DNA of 64,000 bases, from NCBI RefSeq assembly GCF_003336805.1, contig NZ_QFWJ01000010.1:59664-123663 (forward strand), given 5' to 3'. Position numbers and translations under genes: made by a program. Each line of letters starts with the position of its first letter. Position 1 is the stretch's first letter. The DNA comes from Marinospirillum perlucidum (GTDB lineage Bacteria > Pseudomonadota > Gammaproteobacteria > Pseudomonadales > Halomonadaceae). The notes beneath the pieces are model-generated. The model was given only the letters and a program-made list of their open reading frames with translations. It was not told the origin of the DNA and did no database searches. Below, piece after piece: positions 39,175 to 50,001 of the stretch.

Positions 39175-40856
39175 AATCCATGCAAGCTGCGCCTTCCTGG
39201 CGTCTCTATCTGGTCTGGATCGGTCTGACAGTTTTGATGCTGATCGTGGTGGGTCGCCTGGTCCAGTTGCACCTGTTTGATAGTGCTTTTCTCCAGCATC
39301 AGGGGGATGTGCGCACTTTACGTACCGAACCCCTGCCTGCCTATCGAGGCATGATCACGGATCGCCATGGCGAGCCTCTGGCGATCAGCTCACCCGTTGT
39401 CACCCTCTGGATTCATCCCGGACAGTTCCCTCGAGAAGAAGCAGCCGTGCGCGAACTGGCTGCTCTGGTGGACCGTTCACCCGAAGACTTGGCGCGTTTA
39501 ATCGATCGTTATGCAGATGCAGGGCGGGAATTTCTTTATTTGAAGCGCCAGGTGACGCCTGATTTGGCGACTGAAGTCATGGCCCTGGAATTGCCGGGGG
39601 TTTATACACGCGATGAATATAAACGCTATTACCCCAATGGTGAAGTTGCTGCTCACTTGGTTGGCTTTACCAATATCGATGAAGAGGGGCAGGAGGGCAT
39701 GGAGCTGGCCTGGGACCACTGGTTGGAAGCTACGCCCGGCAGCAAACGAGTACTTAAAGATTTACGCGGTCGCCGAGTACGTAACCTGGCCACGCTGCAG
39801 CCAGCAGAGCCGGGGCAGGAATTGGTCCTGAGCTTAGACTTACGCCTCCAATACCTAGCTTATCGTGAGCTTAAAGCTGCAGTAGAACAGCACCAAGCCG
39901 ATTCAGGAAGTTTGATACTTCTCGATGCCCGCAGCGGAGAAGTTTTGGCGATGGTCAACCAGCCGTCTTTTAATCCCAATAATCGCACGGCCATGAATGC
40001 TGAAGCCATGCGTAACCGGGCCTTGATCGATCTGATAGAGCCCGGCTCGGTGATCAAGCCCTTTAGTGTGGCCATTGCTCTGCAATCGGGTGAATTTTCA
40101 CCAGAAGACGAGATAGACACTTCACCCGGTGTTATGCGTTTGGCTGGGCAAACCATCCGCGATTTCAGGGATTATGGTGAGCTCACTCTGGCTGGAATTC
40201 TGACTCATTCCAGTAATGTCGGCGTTTCCCGGATGATCCTACAATTACCACAGCAGATGCTGGTGAATTACTTTGATGCTCTGGGTTTTGGCAAGGCAAC
40301 AGGCAGTGGCTTCCCCGGTGAGGCTTCCGGAGTACTGCCGGGTACCTTTAATATCAGTCGTATCAAGCGAGCGACCCTTTCTTATGGCTACGGCCTATCC
40401 GTTACCCTGGGGCAACTGGCTCAGGCCTACATGGCGCTGGCCAATGGCGGGGTGATGCACCCCTTGACACTATTACGGCAGGAAACACCCGAGCAGGGGC
40501 GACAGGTTTTTGACCCTGAGGTGACTGCCGAGGTGTTGGCCATGATGGAAAGAGCAACTCAGCCCGGAGGGACAGGTACTCAGGCGGCTATTCCCGGCTA
40601 TCGCGTTGCGGGTAAAACCGGTACGGTCCACAAGTTGGGTTCTGAAGGCTACCAGTCTGGCGATTATCTGGCTACTTTTGCCGGGATAGCACCAGCTAGT
40701 GATCCTCGCCTTGTTGCTGTGGTGCTCCTGGATAGTCCCAAGGGGCAGGAGTACTTCGGTGGCGAAGTGGCCGCTCCCGTCTTCCGGCGGGTGATGGGGC
40801 ATGCATTAAGGATTCTGGATATTCCTCCCGATGCTCCCCAGCAGGTGGAAAACTAA
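39171..40856 (+). CDS. ftsI: Septal peptidoglycan transpeptidase FtsI (PBP3)
   Basis: Class B penicillin-binding protein (561 residues) that crosslinks septal peptidoglycan with FtsW. One N-terminal membrane helix (about residues 11-31), a pedestal domain, then the transpeptidase domain with SVIK (nucleophile Ser293), SSN at 347-349 and KTGT near residue 482. Start is GTG overlapping the ftsL stop. Confidence 0.97.
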   Translation: MKSMQAAPSWRLYLVWIGLTVLMLIVVGRLVQLHLFDSAFLQHQGDVRTLRTEPLPAYRGMITDRHGEPLAISSPVVTLWIHPGQFPREEAAVRELAALVDRSPEDLARLIDRYADAGREFLYLKRQVTPDLATEVMALELPGVYTRDEYKRYYPNGEVAAHLVGFTNIDEEGQEGMELAWDHWLEATPGSKRVLKDLRGRRVRNLATLQPAEPGQELVLSLDLRLQYLAYRELKAAVEQHQADSGSLILLDARSGEVLAMVNQPSFNPNNRTAMNAEAMRNRALIDLIEPGSVIKPFSVAIALQSGEFSPEDEIDTSPGVMRLAGQTIRDFRDYGELTLAGILTHSSNVGVSRMILQLPQQMLVNYFDALGFGKATGSGFPGEASGVLPGTFNISRIKRATLSYGYGLSVTLGQLAQAYMALANGGVMHPLTLLRQETPEQGRQVFDPEVTAEVLAMMERATQPGGTGTQAAIPGYRVAGKTGTVHKLGSEGYQSGDYLATFAGIAPASDPRLVAVVLLDSPKGQEYFGGEVAAPVFRRVMGHALRILDIPPDAPQQVEN

Positions 40857-40876
40857 TTGTTCAGGTTAAGTAAAAC

Positions 40877-42382
40877 ATGAGTTCTTTGCAGCTAAAACGG
40901 GCCATCAATCCACTGGAATGCTGGGCGGCTATTTGGCCACAGCTTCAGGACTTCTCAGCACCTCTGCCCCCTAGCAAGCGACTGGTTAAAGATAGCCGCT
41001 GCGTAGAGCCAGGTGATGTTTTTTTTGCCTTGCCAGGCGTCAAGCAATCGGGCCAGCAATTTTTGGATGAGGCTCGAAAAAAGGGGGCTTCACTACTGGT
41101 CAGTGAGGGCTCGCTTCAGTTGGAGTCTTTGGGTGATCAAGTCTGGCATTTGCAGCTGCCTGAATTGGCAAATCATTTGGGCCAGCTGTTGGCTCTTTCT
41201 ACCGGCCTGGATCTTGGCCGAATAAAAACCACGGCCGTGACCGGAACCAATGGCAAGTCCTCGGTGGCTCATTACCTCTGTCAGCTGCGCAGCCAGCTGG
41301 GTGAAAAAAGTGTATTAGTGGGAACTCTTGGATACGGTGAGCTGCATCAGCTGCAGCCAGCCAGTCATACCACCCCGGATCTGTTCAGGCTGCATGGTTT
41401 TTATCAAGATTGGGTGGCCCAGAAGGTGGATGCGGTCTGCCTGGAGGCTTCCTCACACGCCCTGCATCAAGGACGTCTGGATGGTCTGCCTATCACGACA
41501 GCTGTGCTTACCAATCTGACCCGCGATCATCTGGATTACCATCAGACCCTGGAAGCCTATGGCGAAGCCAAGGCCCTGTTGTTTTCCCGCCCGGAAGTCG
41601 AGCACCAGATTATCAATCTCGATACTTCGCTGGGACGTGAGCTCTTAACCCGCCAGTTGCCGGGCCAAACCCTGACTTATAGTTTGGAGGAGGCTAGCGC
41701 CGATCTGCTGCTGACCCGCAGTGACTTTACCGCCCGAGGGGTCAAGGCTCAGCTGCGCTGGCAGGGACAGCATTATGATTTTACCCTGCCCTTGTTAGGA
41801 CGCTTTAATCTTGCCAATTGCCTGGCTGCGCTGGGTGTCCTCCTCGCCGAAGACCGTACCCCGCAAGAGCTGCTGCCACTGGTCGAGTGCCTACAACCAG
41901 TCGAGGGGCGAATGCAGCTGCTCCAGCCCAGCAGCGAAGAAGCAGATCGCCTGCCTCAGGTGGTGGTGGATTATGCCCACACGCCGGATGCTTTGGAGCA
42001 AGCCCTGGCTGCCGTGGCGCAACACGCCCAGGGTAAAATCTGGTGCCTGCTGGGATGTGGTGGCAATCGTGATCAGGGTAAACGTGCCCTGATGGGGAAG
42101 GTGGCTGCTGAAAGGGCGGATCAGGTGGTAGTGACTGATGATAACCCGCGCGATGAAGAGGCGTCGAAGATCCGTGCAGAGATTCTTCAGGCTGCAGGTA
42201 GTCGAGCCCAAGAGATTGCCGATCGCAGATTGGCTATAGACGCAGCCATTCAGCAGGCTGGACCCGACGACTGGGTGCTTCTGGCAGGCAAGGGTCATGA
42301 GGATTATCAGGAAATCCGTGGTCAGCGTTATCCTTTTATGGATAGTCAGGTGGCCCTTGAGGCCTTATCAAGGAGGAATTAA
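40877..42382 (+). CDS. murE: UDP-MurNAc-tripeptide synthetase MurE
   Basis: Adds the third residue to UDP-MurNAc-Ala-Glu. The DNPR motif (TDDNPRDE, about residue 420) predicts meso-diaminopimelate as substrate, the Gram-negative form. ATP loop TGTNGKSS about residues 116-123. 501 residues, usual length. It follows ftsI by 20 nt. Confidence 0.97.
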   Translation: MSSLQLKRAINPLECWAAIWPQLQDFSAPLPPSKRLVKDSRCVEPGDVFFALPGVKQSGQQFLDEARKKGASLLVSEGSLQLESLGDQVWHLQLPELANHLGQLLALSTGLDLGRIKTTAVTGTNGKSSVAHYLCQLRSQLGEKSVLVGTLGYGELHQLQPASHTTPDLFRLHGFYQDWVAQKVDAVCLEASSHALHQGRLDGLPITTAVLTNLTRDHLDYHQTLEAYGEAKALLFSRPEVEHQIINLDTSLGRELLTRQLPGQTLTYSLEEASADLLLTRSDFTARGVKAQLRWQGQHYDFTLPLLGRFNLANCLAALGVLLAEDRTPQELLPLVECLQPVEGRMQLLQPSSEEADRLPQVVVDYAHTPDALEQALAAVAQHAQGKIWCLLGCGGNRDQGKRALMGKVAAERADQVVVTDDNPRDEEASKIRAEILQAAGSRAQEIADRRLAIDAAIQQAGPDDWVLLAGKGHEDYQEIRGQRYPFMDSQVALEALSRRN

Positions 42383-42384
42383 CC

Positions 42385-43749
42385 ATGATGCACCCCCTCT
42401 CCGCTGAAGACTTGATCGAGTTGGTCGAGGGCGAGCTGCGCGGAAACACGAAGCTTCCCTTTGCACAAGTCATTACTGATACCCGGCAGCTACAAGCGGG
42501 CTGTCTTTTTGTTGCTCTCAAGGGGCCGCGTTTTGATGGCCACGACTTTATCCAGGAAGCGCGCTCCCGGGGAGCTGTCTTGGCCTTGGTGGAAGACTGG
42601 GTCGATGACCCTTTGCCGCAGGTTAAGGTCGCTTCCTGTCTGGATGCCCTGGGCCAATTGGGGGCCTGGAATCGTGATCTTTTCCAGGGGCCTGTCGTTG
42701 CAGTGACCGGTAACAGTGGCAAAACCACGGTTAAAGAAATGCTGGCGGCCATTTTTTCCCGCCATTGGGATCAGGTTCTGGCAACCCGGGGTAATCTCAA
42801 TAACGCTATCGGCGTTCCCCTGACCCTCCTGGAATTAGGGCCGGAACATCAGGCAGCAGTGATCGAGCTGGGGGCCAACCATCTGGGAGAAATTGCCTAT
42901 CTGTCTGAACTGGTTCAGCCAGATATTGGCTTGATCACCAATGTGACGGGGGCCCACCTGGGCGAGTTTGGCAGCCTGGAAGCAATTGCCGAAGCCAAGG
43001 GTGAGCTGATTTCAGCGCTAGGTAAGGAGCAGTTGCTGGTTCTCAATGCCGAGGATCGTTTTTTCTCTTACTGGCAGCAAAAGGCTCGCTGCAGGGTTCT
43101 AAGTTTCGGGTTGGCGCAGGGTGAGGTTTGTGTCCAGAGTGACCTGTCTTCGGTCTGGGGGCTTTCCCGTTTTGAGGTGACCACTCCTTGGGGGGTCCAA
43201 GCTTGCGAGTTGCAACTGCCTGGTCGTCATAATCAGGCCAATGCACTGGCCAGCATCGCCGTCGCTGGTAGCCTGGGCATCGATCTGGCAGTCCAGGCGC
43301 GGGTACTGGCTGATTTGCAGCCGGTTAAAGGGCGGTTACACAGAGTCAACGCTTATGGTGGTGCCCTCCTGCTGGATGACAGTTACAATGCCAGTCCAGG
43401 TGCAGTAAAGTTAGCAGTTGATCTGCTGGCGGAATTTCCCGGTAAACGTTTTTTGGCCCTGGGGCATCTGGCCGAGCTGGGCGAGGCCACTGAGGCGATT
43501 CATCAGGAGCTGGGTGAATACGCACGGCAAAAAGGGCTGGATGCTTTATATACCCTGGCTGGTCCGGCTGAAGCTGCCGCGCGGGGTTTTGGCGACAAGG
43601 CCCAGGTGTTTGCCGATTTGTCCGGCCTGGCGACTGCTCTCAAGCCTCACCTCGACGAGCAGACCTGTGTACTGGTCAAGGGATCTCGCAGTGCTGGCAT
43701 GGATCAGTTGGTCAAGCTCTTACAGCCTGGATCGACGGATCAAGTTTAA
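42385..43749 (+). CDS. murF: UDP-MurNAc-pentapeptide synthetase MurF
   Basis: Adds D-Ala-D-Ala to UDP-MurNAc-tripeptide. 454 residues with ATP loop TGNSGKTT, the central [10 protein letters not shown] and C-terminal [12 protein letters not shown] strong AGGAGG 8 nt before ATG 42385 fixes the start, 2 nt after murE. Confidence 0.97.
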   Translation: MMHPLSAEDLIELVEGELRGNTKLPFAQVITDTRQLQAGCLFVALKGPRFDGHDFIQEARSRGAVLALVEDWVDDPLPQVKVASCLDALGQLGAWNRDLFQGPVVAVTGNSGKTTVKEMLAAIFSRHWDQVLATRGNLNNAIGVPLTLLELGPEHQAAVIELGANHLGEIAYLSELVQPDIGLITNVTGAHLGEFGSLEAIAEAKGELISALGKEQLLVLNAEDRFFSYWQQKARCRVLSFGLAQGEVCVQSDLSSVWGLSRFEVTTPWGVQACELQLPGRHNQANALASIAVAGSLGIDLAVQARVLADLQPVKGRLHRVNAYGGALLLDDSYNASPGAVKLAVDLLAEFPGKRFLALGHLAELGEATEAIHQELGEYARQKGLDALYTLAGPAEAAARGFGDKAQVFADLSGLATALKPHLDEQTCVLVKGSRSAGMDQLVKLLQPGSTDQV

Positions 43750-43817
43750 AGATTGCAGAGTTTTTAAACGCCGGATCACTTTTTTTATTCAAGAAAAAAT
43801 TAAATAAGACGACTCAC

Positions 43818-44900
43818 ATGTTGCTTTGGCTAACCCAATACTTAACTCAATACTTTACTGCCTTTGAAGTTTTCAATTACCTGACCTTCAGAAGTATTCT
43901 CGGTGTTCTTACCTCCCTGGCATTTTCCCTGCTGGTGGGCCCCTGGGTCATTCGTCGCTTAACCAGTCGTCAGATCGGTCAGGCTATACGCGATGACGGC
44001 CCCCAGACCCACCTTTCCAAAGCCGGAACACCTACCATGGGTGGAGCACTGATCCTGCTTTCCATTACCTTGAGTAGCTTGCTTTGGTCCGATCTTAGCA
44101 ACCGTTTTGTTTGGGTGGTTGTTGGTGTGACTCTGAGTTTTGGTGCTATCGGTTGGGTCGATGACTGGCGCAAGGTGGTGGAAAAAAATCCGCGTGGCCT
44201 GCCAGCCCGCTGGAAATACTTTTGGCAATCAGTGGTGGGCTTAGGTGCGGCTGTTCTGCTTTATATGACGGCTGAAGTGCCTGCCGAAACCCAACTCATC
44301 TTTCCTTTCTTCAAGGAATATGCACTGGAATTGGGTAGCTTTTTCATTGTCCTGACTTACCTGGTTATTGTCGGCTCAAGTAATGCGGTGAATTTAACCG
44401 ATGGCCTCGATGGTCTGGCTATTCTCCCCACAGTCATGGTGGCTGGAGCGCTGGGCATTTTTTCCTATGCGTCCGGTAATGTGAACTTTGCCGAATACCT
44501 GCTAATTCCTTTTGTACCTGGCTCCGGTGAACTGGTGGTCTTTTGTGCGGCTATTATCGGTGCGGGTCTAGGATTTCTCTGGTTTAACACCTATCCGGCC
44601 CAAGTCTTTATGGGTGACGTGGGAGCTCTGGCTCTAGGTGCTGCTCTGGGGGTAGTCGCTGTGATCGTACGTCAGGAAATCGTGCTTTTTATCATGGGCG
44701 GGATTTTTGTGATGGAAACCCTCTCGGTCATTATTCAGGTGGCTTCTTTTAAGCTCACCGGACGTCGGGTTTTTCGCATGGCTCCGTTGCATCATCACTT
44801 TGAACTCAAGGGTTGGCCCGAACCTCGTGTGATAGTGCGTTTCTGGATTATTACCGTGGTTCTGGTGCTCGTGGGGCTATCGACCCTGAAATTGCGTTAA
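43818..44900 (+). CDS. mraY: Phospho-MurNAc-pentapeptide translocase MraY
   Basis: Ten-helix inner-membrane enzyme (360 residues) that links phospho-MurNAc-pentapeptide to undecaprenyl phosphate, making lipid I. Motifs include GTPTMGG, the DDWRK aspartates, [13 protein letters not shown] and the C-terminal [15 protein letters not shown] 68-nt gap precedes it with no clear terminator. Confidence 0.97.
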   Translation: MLLWLTQYLTQYFTAFEVFNYLTFRSILGVLTSLAFSLLVGPWVIRRLTSRQIGQAIRDDGPQTHLSKAGTPTMGGALILLSITLSSLLWSDLSNRFVWVVVGVTLSFGAIGWVDDWRKVVEKNPRGLPARWKYFWQSVVGLGAAVLLYMTAEVPAETQLIFPFFKEYALELGSFFIVLTYLVIVGSSNAVNLTDGLDGLAILPTVMVAGALGIFSYASGNVNFAEYLLIPFVPGSGELVVFCAAIIGAGLGFLWFNTYPAQVFMGDVGALALGAALGVVAVIVRQEIVLFIMGGIFVMETLSVIIQVASFKLTGRRVFRMAPLHHHFELKGWPEPRVIVRFWIITVVLVLVGLSTLKLR

Positions 44901-44921
44901 TCCAGTCTGCAAGGAGGAAAA

Positions 44922-46277
44922 ATGTCTGGTGAAACTTCGGTTGGCAATTACGATTTGATTATAGGTCTGGGAGCGACCGGTCTGTCGATGGCTCGCTATC
45001 TGGACAGTCAACAACAAGCCTTTGCAATTGCCGATACTCGTTACCAGCCTCCGGGATTGGCCGCCTTTGAAGAAGAGTTTCCTGATGCCGACATCTGGTT
45101 GGGCCCCCTGGATGCTGAGCTGCTGCGTAAAGCTAAACGTCTGTTGGTAAGTCCTGGTGTCAGTTTGGCTGAACCCGCTTTACAAAAAGCTCGAGAGGCC
45201 GGTCAGGAAATCATCGGCGATATCGAGCTGTTCTGCCGGGCGACCAGCCGCCCTATATTGGCGATCACCGGCTCCAATGCCAAAAGCACCGTGACCAGTC
45301 TGGTTGGCGATATGGCTGCTTCAATAGGCAAAAAAGTGGGGGTGGGCGGTAATATCGGCCTGCCTGCACTGGATCTTCTGGCCGAGGGCGCCAAGGATCT
45401 TTATGTATTGGAGCTTTCTTCCTTTCAGCTGGAAACAACCCTGTCGCTCCAGGCCCAAGGAGCGGCCTTGCTGAATATCAGTGAGGATCATCTGGATCGT
45501 TATGCCAGTATGCAGGATTATATTTTTGCCAAGCAGCGCATTTTCCACCATGCCCAGCATGTGATTTTCAGTCGTGAAGATGATCAGACCCAACCTATTC
45601 ACGGTCAGCTGGCACCAAGAATCAGCTTTGGCCTGGATGCACCACCTTCAGACCGGGATTTAGGGCTGAAGGAAATAGACGGTAAAACCTGGCTGGTGCG
45701 TGGCGAAGAAGCCTTAATCTCGGCCAAGGAAGTGCCCTTGGCCGGGGAGCATGGCCTTTTGAATGTGTTGGCGGCTTACGCCTTGGCAGCTGCCGCTGAT
45801 TTGCCGCTGCAACAACTGGCCGCTGCTGTGAAAAGCTTTTCTAATCTACCTCATCGGTGCCAGCAGGTTGCAGTTAAACAGGGCGTTACTTATATCAATG
45901 ATTCCAAGGCGACCAATCTGGGTGCTTCACTGGCGGCAATCCGGGGTTTGCAAAAGGATTTTCCCCGCCTTTGGTTGATTATGGGGGGGGAAGGTAAAGG
46001 ACAAGATTTTTCTCCCCTTAAGCAGGCATTGGGCGCTAGTGTTGCTGGTGTGGCCCTGATAGGACGAGATGCCAGTCTGTTGGCAGAGCAGCTTCCCGAA
46101 AAAATTGAACATTGGAATGCCGGGGACCTGCAAACAGCTATTCGGGATTTAGCGGCCAAGGCTGCTGCTGGTGACGCCGTGCTCTTGTCCCCTGCCTGCG
46201 CCAGTTTCGATCAATTTACCAGCTATTCTAAGCGTGGTGAGGTATTTGCAACGTGCGTTCAGCAATTACCCGCTTGA
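44922..46277 (+). CDS. murD: UDP-MurNAc-L-Ala:D-Glu ligase MurD
   Basis: Cytosolic ligase (451 residues) adding D-glutamate to UDP-MurNAc-L-Ala. The ATP loop is TGSNAKST; most MurD proteins have GTNGKST, so the Gly-to-Ala change in the loop (N-A-K) is notable but leaves the Lys-Ser pair. NISEDHLDRY and NDSKATN are typical. The 3' end overlaps ftsW by 25 nt. Confidence 0.95.
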   Translation: MSGETSVGNYDLIIGLGATGLSMARYLDSQQQAFAIADTRYQPPGLAAFEEEFPDADIWLGPLDAELLRKAKRLLVSPGVSLAEPALQKAREAGQEIIGDIELFCRATSRPILAITGSNAKSTVTSLVGDMAASIGKKVGVGGNIGLPALDLLAEGAKDLYVLELSSFQLETTLSLQAQGAALLNISEDHLDRYASMQDYIFAKQRIFHHAQHVIFSREDDQTQPIHGQLAPRISFGLDAPPSDRDLGLKEIDGKTWLVRGEEALISAKEVPLAGEHGLLNVLAAYALAAAADLPLQQLAAAVKSFSNLPHRCQQVAVKQGVTYINDSKATNLGASLAAIRGLQKDFPRLWLIMGGEGKGQDFSPLKQALGASVAGVALIGRDASLLAEQLPEKIEHWNAGDLQTAIRDLAAKAAAGDAVLLSPACASFDQFTSYSKRGEVFATCVQQLPA

Positions 46278-47473
46278 CCGATCGGGGTGGGCAACTGGTC
46301 CGTTTTTTCCGGCCTTCAGAAGGTCAGGATAATGGCTGGACATTAAGACTGGATGGCTGGTTATTGTTCAGTTGCCTTTGTCTGGTCTTGCTGGGTTGGT
46401 TGATGGTGAGCTCGGCTTCTGTAGCCCAAGCAGAAGTCTGGACCGGCTCAGCCCATTATTTTGCTGTGCGCCAGGGGTTTTTTATACTGCTGGCAATTGC
46501 TGTTGCTTTATTGGTGAGTCGCTTTCCTCTGTCCTGGATACGTTTTCAGGGACACTGGTTTTTGATGCTGGCTTTCTTGCTCTTACTGGCCGTCTTGCTG
46601 GTGGGTCGCGAAGTTAACGGCAGTACCCGTTGGCTGAGCCTAGGGCCCCTGAACCTGCAAACCTCGGAAATGGCCAAGATTTGTCTGTTGATTTATCTGG
46701 CTGGTTATCTGGTTCGTCACCTGCAAAGCGTGCGGGAAACCTTTGGTGGTTTCTTTAAGCCCTTGTTTCTCGTGGTGCTTTATGGCGGGCTCTTGATTGC
46801 CCAGCCGGATTACGGCGCTCTGGTGGTGGTCATGGCTGCGGTGATGGGCATGGTTTTTTTAGCCGGGGTGCGTTTTTCCCACTTCCTGTTGGTCTTGGTG
46901 CTGGCTGTCGGCGCACTGGCTTTGATTGCTATCAGTGAGCCCTACCGGATGCAGCGCCTGGTCAGTTTTACCGACCCCTGGGCTCGCCAGTTTGATTCCG
47001 GCTATCAGCTGACTCAAGCTTTGATTGCCTACGGGCGTGGTGAGTGGACCGGTCTGGGGCTGGGGAATAGTGTACAAAAACTCTTTTACCTGCCCGAAGC
47101 TCACACTGACTTTATTTTTTCCATCCTGGCTGAAGAGTTGGGGCTTCTGGGAGCTCTGGTGACTCTGGGGTTGTTTGCCTTGATGATTGTGCGTGTCTTT
47201 TTGATTGGACGTCGCAGCGAAAGGGTTCAGCATTTTTATGCTGCCTATCTTTGCTATGGGTTGGGCGTTATTTTTGCTGTGCAGGTACTGATCAATCTGG
47301 GCGTTAATACCGGCTTGCTACCGACTAAAGGGCTGACATTGCCGCTGATGAGCTATGGCGGCAGTAGTCTTTTGGCCAATGGTATCATCTTGGGTTTGAT
47401 TTTCAGGGCTGACCAGGAAACCCGCATTCTGGAAGCTGTTAAGGCTAGAGCAAATGGCAAAGAAGCAAATTGA
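46253..47473 (+). CDS. ftsW: Septal peptidoglycan glycosyltransferase FtsW
   Basis: SEDS-family polymerase (406 residues, about ten membrane helices) that polymerises lipid II with FtsI at the septum. Conserved segments include GREVNGSTRWLSLGPLNLQ (shown in part), QPDYGALVV and the C-terminal LPLMSYGGSSLL. GTG 46253 lies inside murD, 9 nt after a GAGGT site; the 3' end overlaps murG by 20 nt. Confidence 0.95.
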   Translation: MRSAITRLTDRGGQLVRFFRPSEGQDNGWTLRLDGWLLFSCLCLVLLGWLMVSSASVAQAEVWTGSAHYFAVRQGFFILLAIAVALLVSRFPLSWIRFQGHWFLMLAFLLLLAVLLVGREVNGSTRWLSLGPLNLQTSEMAKICLLIYLAGYLVRHLQSVRETFGGFFKPLFLVVLYGGLLIAQPDYGALVVVMAAVMGMVFLAGVRFSHFLLVLVLAVGALALIAISEPYRMQRLVSFTDPWARQFDSGYQLTQALIAYGRGEWTGLGLGNSVQKLFYLPEAHTDFIFSILAEELGLLGALVTLGLFALMIVRVFLIGRRSERVQHFYAAYLCYGLGVIFAVQVLINLGVNTGLLPTKGLTLPLMSYGGSSLLANGIILGLIFRADQETRILEAVKARANGKEAN

Positions 47474-48548
47474 TACCTTGATCATGGCCGGTGGTACCGG
47501 TGGGCATATTTTTCCGGCATTGGCTGTGGCGGATGAACTCCAGCAGCGAGGTCAAAGCCTGGCTTGGCTGGGTTCAGCCAAGAGCATGGAAGCCCAACGT
47601 ATTCCACCTACGGGTATAGAGTTTCATGCTCTAGCGATCAGCGGCCTTCGGGGTAAGGGTAAGTTAACGCTTCTTTTGGCACCTCTGCGTCTCTTGGCTG
47701 CAGTTTGGCAGGCGTGGAAGTTGTTAAGGCGGCTGCGACCGCGTCGAGTAATCGGTTTTGGTGGTTTTGCCAGTGGTCCGGGTGGCCTGGCAGCGATACT
47801 TCTGCGTATTCCCCTGTATATTCATGAGCAGAACGCCCGGCCCGGAATGACCAATCGTTATTTGGCTCCTTTTGCACATCGGGTATTTGCGGCCTTTCCC
47901 ACGCCCTTTAAGAGCAAAAAACCGGTGATCTGCCTGGGCAATCCGGTGCGCGCTGAAGTATCCAGGATTCCACCACCTCAGCAACGCTTTGCTTCACGCC
48001 AGGGGCCAAGGCGTCTGCTAGTGGTAGGCGGTAGTCTGGGCGCACAGATTTTTAACCAGACACTGCCTTCAGCTTTGGCCCTTTTACCGGCAGAGGTCGA
48101 TGTTGAAGTGCGCCATCAAGCAGGAGGGGGAAAAGAAGAAATGACCCGTGCTGCCTATCAAGCCAACTGGAACCACCAGGAACGCCTGCAGCTCAGTGCT
48201 TTTATCGAGGACATGGCCGAAGCGCTGGCCTGGGCTGACCTGGTGGTTTGCCGGGCTGGTGCGCTGACGGTTTCCGAAGTGGCGGCTGCTGGAGTGGCTG
48301 CCATCTTTGTTCCCTATCCCTTTGCGGTTGATGACCATCAGACGCATAATGCCCGCTTTCTTTCGGATGCGGGTGCTGCACTGCTGGTGCCCCAACCTGA
48401 GCTGACCCCAGAGCATCTGGCCGAACTGCTCCAACAAGAATTGCAGCAGCCACAACAATTACTGGAAAGGGCGGTCAAGGCAAGAAGCCTTGCTCAGCCT
48501 GAAGCAACTGTAAACCTGACTGACTACCTGATGAAGGATGAAGCTTAA
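47454..48548 (+). CDS. murG: Lipid II synthase MurG
   Basis: Peripheral GT-B glycosyltransferase (364 residues) that adds GlcNAc to lipid I. The glycine-rich AGGTGGHIFPALAVA, GFGGFASGPG and HEQNARPG motifs are intact, as is the C-terminal CRAGALTVSEVAAAG (UDP-GlcNAc site). The start overlaps ftsW; the stop abuts murC directly. Confidence 0.96.
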   Translation: MAKKQIDTLIMAGGTGGHIFPALAVADELQQRGQSLAWLGSAKSMEAQRIPPTGIEFHALAISGLRGKGKLTLLLAPLRLLAAVWQAWKLLRRLRPRRVIGFGGFASGPGGLAAILLRIPLYIHEQNARPGMTNRYLAPFAHRVFAAFPTPFKSKKPVICLGNPVRAEVSRIPPPQQRFASRQGPRRLLVVGGSLGAQIFNQTLPSALALLPAEVDVEVRHQAGGGKEEMTRAAYQANWNHQERLQLSAFIEDMAEALAWADLVVCRAGALTVSEVAAAGVAAIFVPYPFAVDDHQTHNARFLSDAGAALLVPQPELTPEHLAELLQQELQQPQQLLERAVKARSLAQPEATVNLTDYLMKDEA

Positions 48549-49985
48549 ATGACTGAACTCCCCTATCGCGTGCCCACCATGCGCCGTATCCGCCACCTGC
48601 ATTTTGTTGGTATTGGGGGTGCTGGCATGTGTGGTATTGCCGAAGTCCTGTTAACTCAGGGTTATCAGGTCAGTGGTTCGGATGTGAAGTCATCACCAGC
48701 TGTGGAACGCTTGCTGGAAAGAGGCGCTCAGGTGGCTTTGGGGCATCATGAGGACAATATCAAAGGCGCCGATGTGGTCGTGGTTTCTACCGCGATTAAC
48801 GAGGCCAATCCCGAAGTGGCGGCCGCTTTGGCTGCTCGCTTGCCCGTAGTGCGCCGTGCCGAAATGCTGGCGGAATTGATGCGTTTTCGCCATGGTATCG
48901 CCGTGGCCGGAACCCATGGTAAAACCACAACAACCAGCCTTATGGCTTCTATCCTGGCTCAGGCCGGATTGGACCCGACTTTTGTTATCGGGGGTAAGTT
49001 GACTCAGGCAGGAACCAACGCACGCCTGGGTGAGTCCCGCTATCTGGTGGCCGAAGCCGATGAATCGGATGCATCCTTCCTGCATCTGCAGCCCATGGTG
49101 TCTATCGTTACGAATATCGATGCTGATCACATGTCTACCTATGGGGGTGACTTTGACCGCCTGAAGACTACTTTCATCGAATTCCTCCACAATCTGCCCT
49201 TTTATGGACTGGCAGTGGTCTGTATTGACGATGATAATGTCAAAGAAATCCTGCCCCGGATCGGTCGTCCTATTCTTACCTATGGTTTCAGTTCTGATGC
49301 CGATTTTGTTGCTACGGATTTCGAACAACAGCAGCGGAGTATCCGTTTTCGGGTTAAACGTCCCCACGATCTGCCGGATCTGCAATTGGAGGTCAACACT
49401 CCGGGACGCCATAACGTTCTCAATACCCTGGCGGCTGTTGCCGTAGCCACCGATGAAGGCATCTCTGATGAAGATATCGTTCAGGGGCTCAAGAATTTTC
49501 AGGGTGTGGGGCGGCGTTTTCAGCATCTAGGCGATTTTCCTGTGCCTGGTGGTGAAGTCATGCTGGTGGATGACTATGGCCACCACCCCCGTGAAGTGGA
49601 AGCAGTTATTCGAGCCGTACGTGAAGGCTGGCCGGATCGCCGTCTGGTCATGCTTTACCAGCCACATCGTTTTTCCCGAACCCGTGACCTCTACGAGGAT
49701 TTCGTCAAGGTTCTGTCCGGTGTAGATACCCTGGTGCTGCTGGATGTCTATGCTGCTGGTGAGGCGGCAATCCCCGGTGCCGATGGTCGCACCCTCAGTG
49801 GTTCTATCCGCCAGCGAGGTAAGATAGATCCCTTGTTTGTGGATGATCCTGAAGAGTTGGAGAACCTGCTGGCTGACGTTTTACGTCCCGGCGATATTCT
49901 CCTGACCCAGGGGGCTGGTGATATAGGCGGTATCGCCCAGCGGCTGGCCAAAAGCCACCTGAATTTTGTCAAAGAATCTCAGTAA
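48549..49985 (+). CDS. murC: UDP-MurNAc:L-Ala ligase MurC
   Basis: Adds the first alanine to UDP-MurNAc (478 residues). [14 protein letters not shown] near the N-terminus, ATP loop GTHGKTTT, and [10 protein letters not shown] near residue 340 are diagnostic. It starts on the base after the murG stop. Confidence 0.97.
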   Translation: MTELPYRVPTMRRIRHLHFVGIGGAGMCGIAEVLLTQGYQVSGSDVKSSPAVERLLERGAQVALGHHEDNIKGADVVVVSTAINEANPEVAAALAARLPVVRRAEMLAELMRFRHGIAVAGTHGKTTTTSLMASILAQAGLDPTFVIGGKLTQAGTNARLGESRYLVAEADESDASFLHLQPMVSIVTNIDADHMSTYGGDFDRLKTTFIEFLHNLPFYGLAVVCIDDDNVKEILPRIGRPILTYGFSSDADFVATDFEQQQRSIRFRVKRPHDLPDLQLEVNTPGRHNVLNTLAAVAVATDEGISDEDIVQGLKNFQGVGRRFQHLGDFPVPGGEVMLVDDYGHHPREVEAVIRAVREGWPDRRLVMLYQPHRFSRTRDLYEDFVKVLSGVDTLVLLDVYAAGEAAIPGADGRTLSGSIRQRGKIDPLFVDDPEELENLLADVLRPGDILLTQGAGDIGGIAQRLAKSHLNFVKESQ

Positions 49986-50001
49986 ATAAGTGGAGTCCTG
50001 G

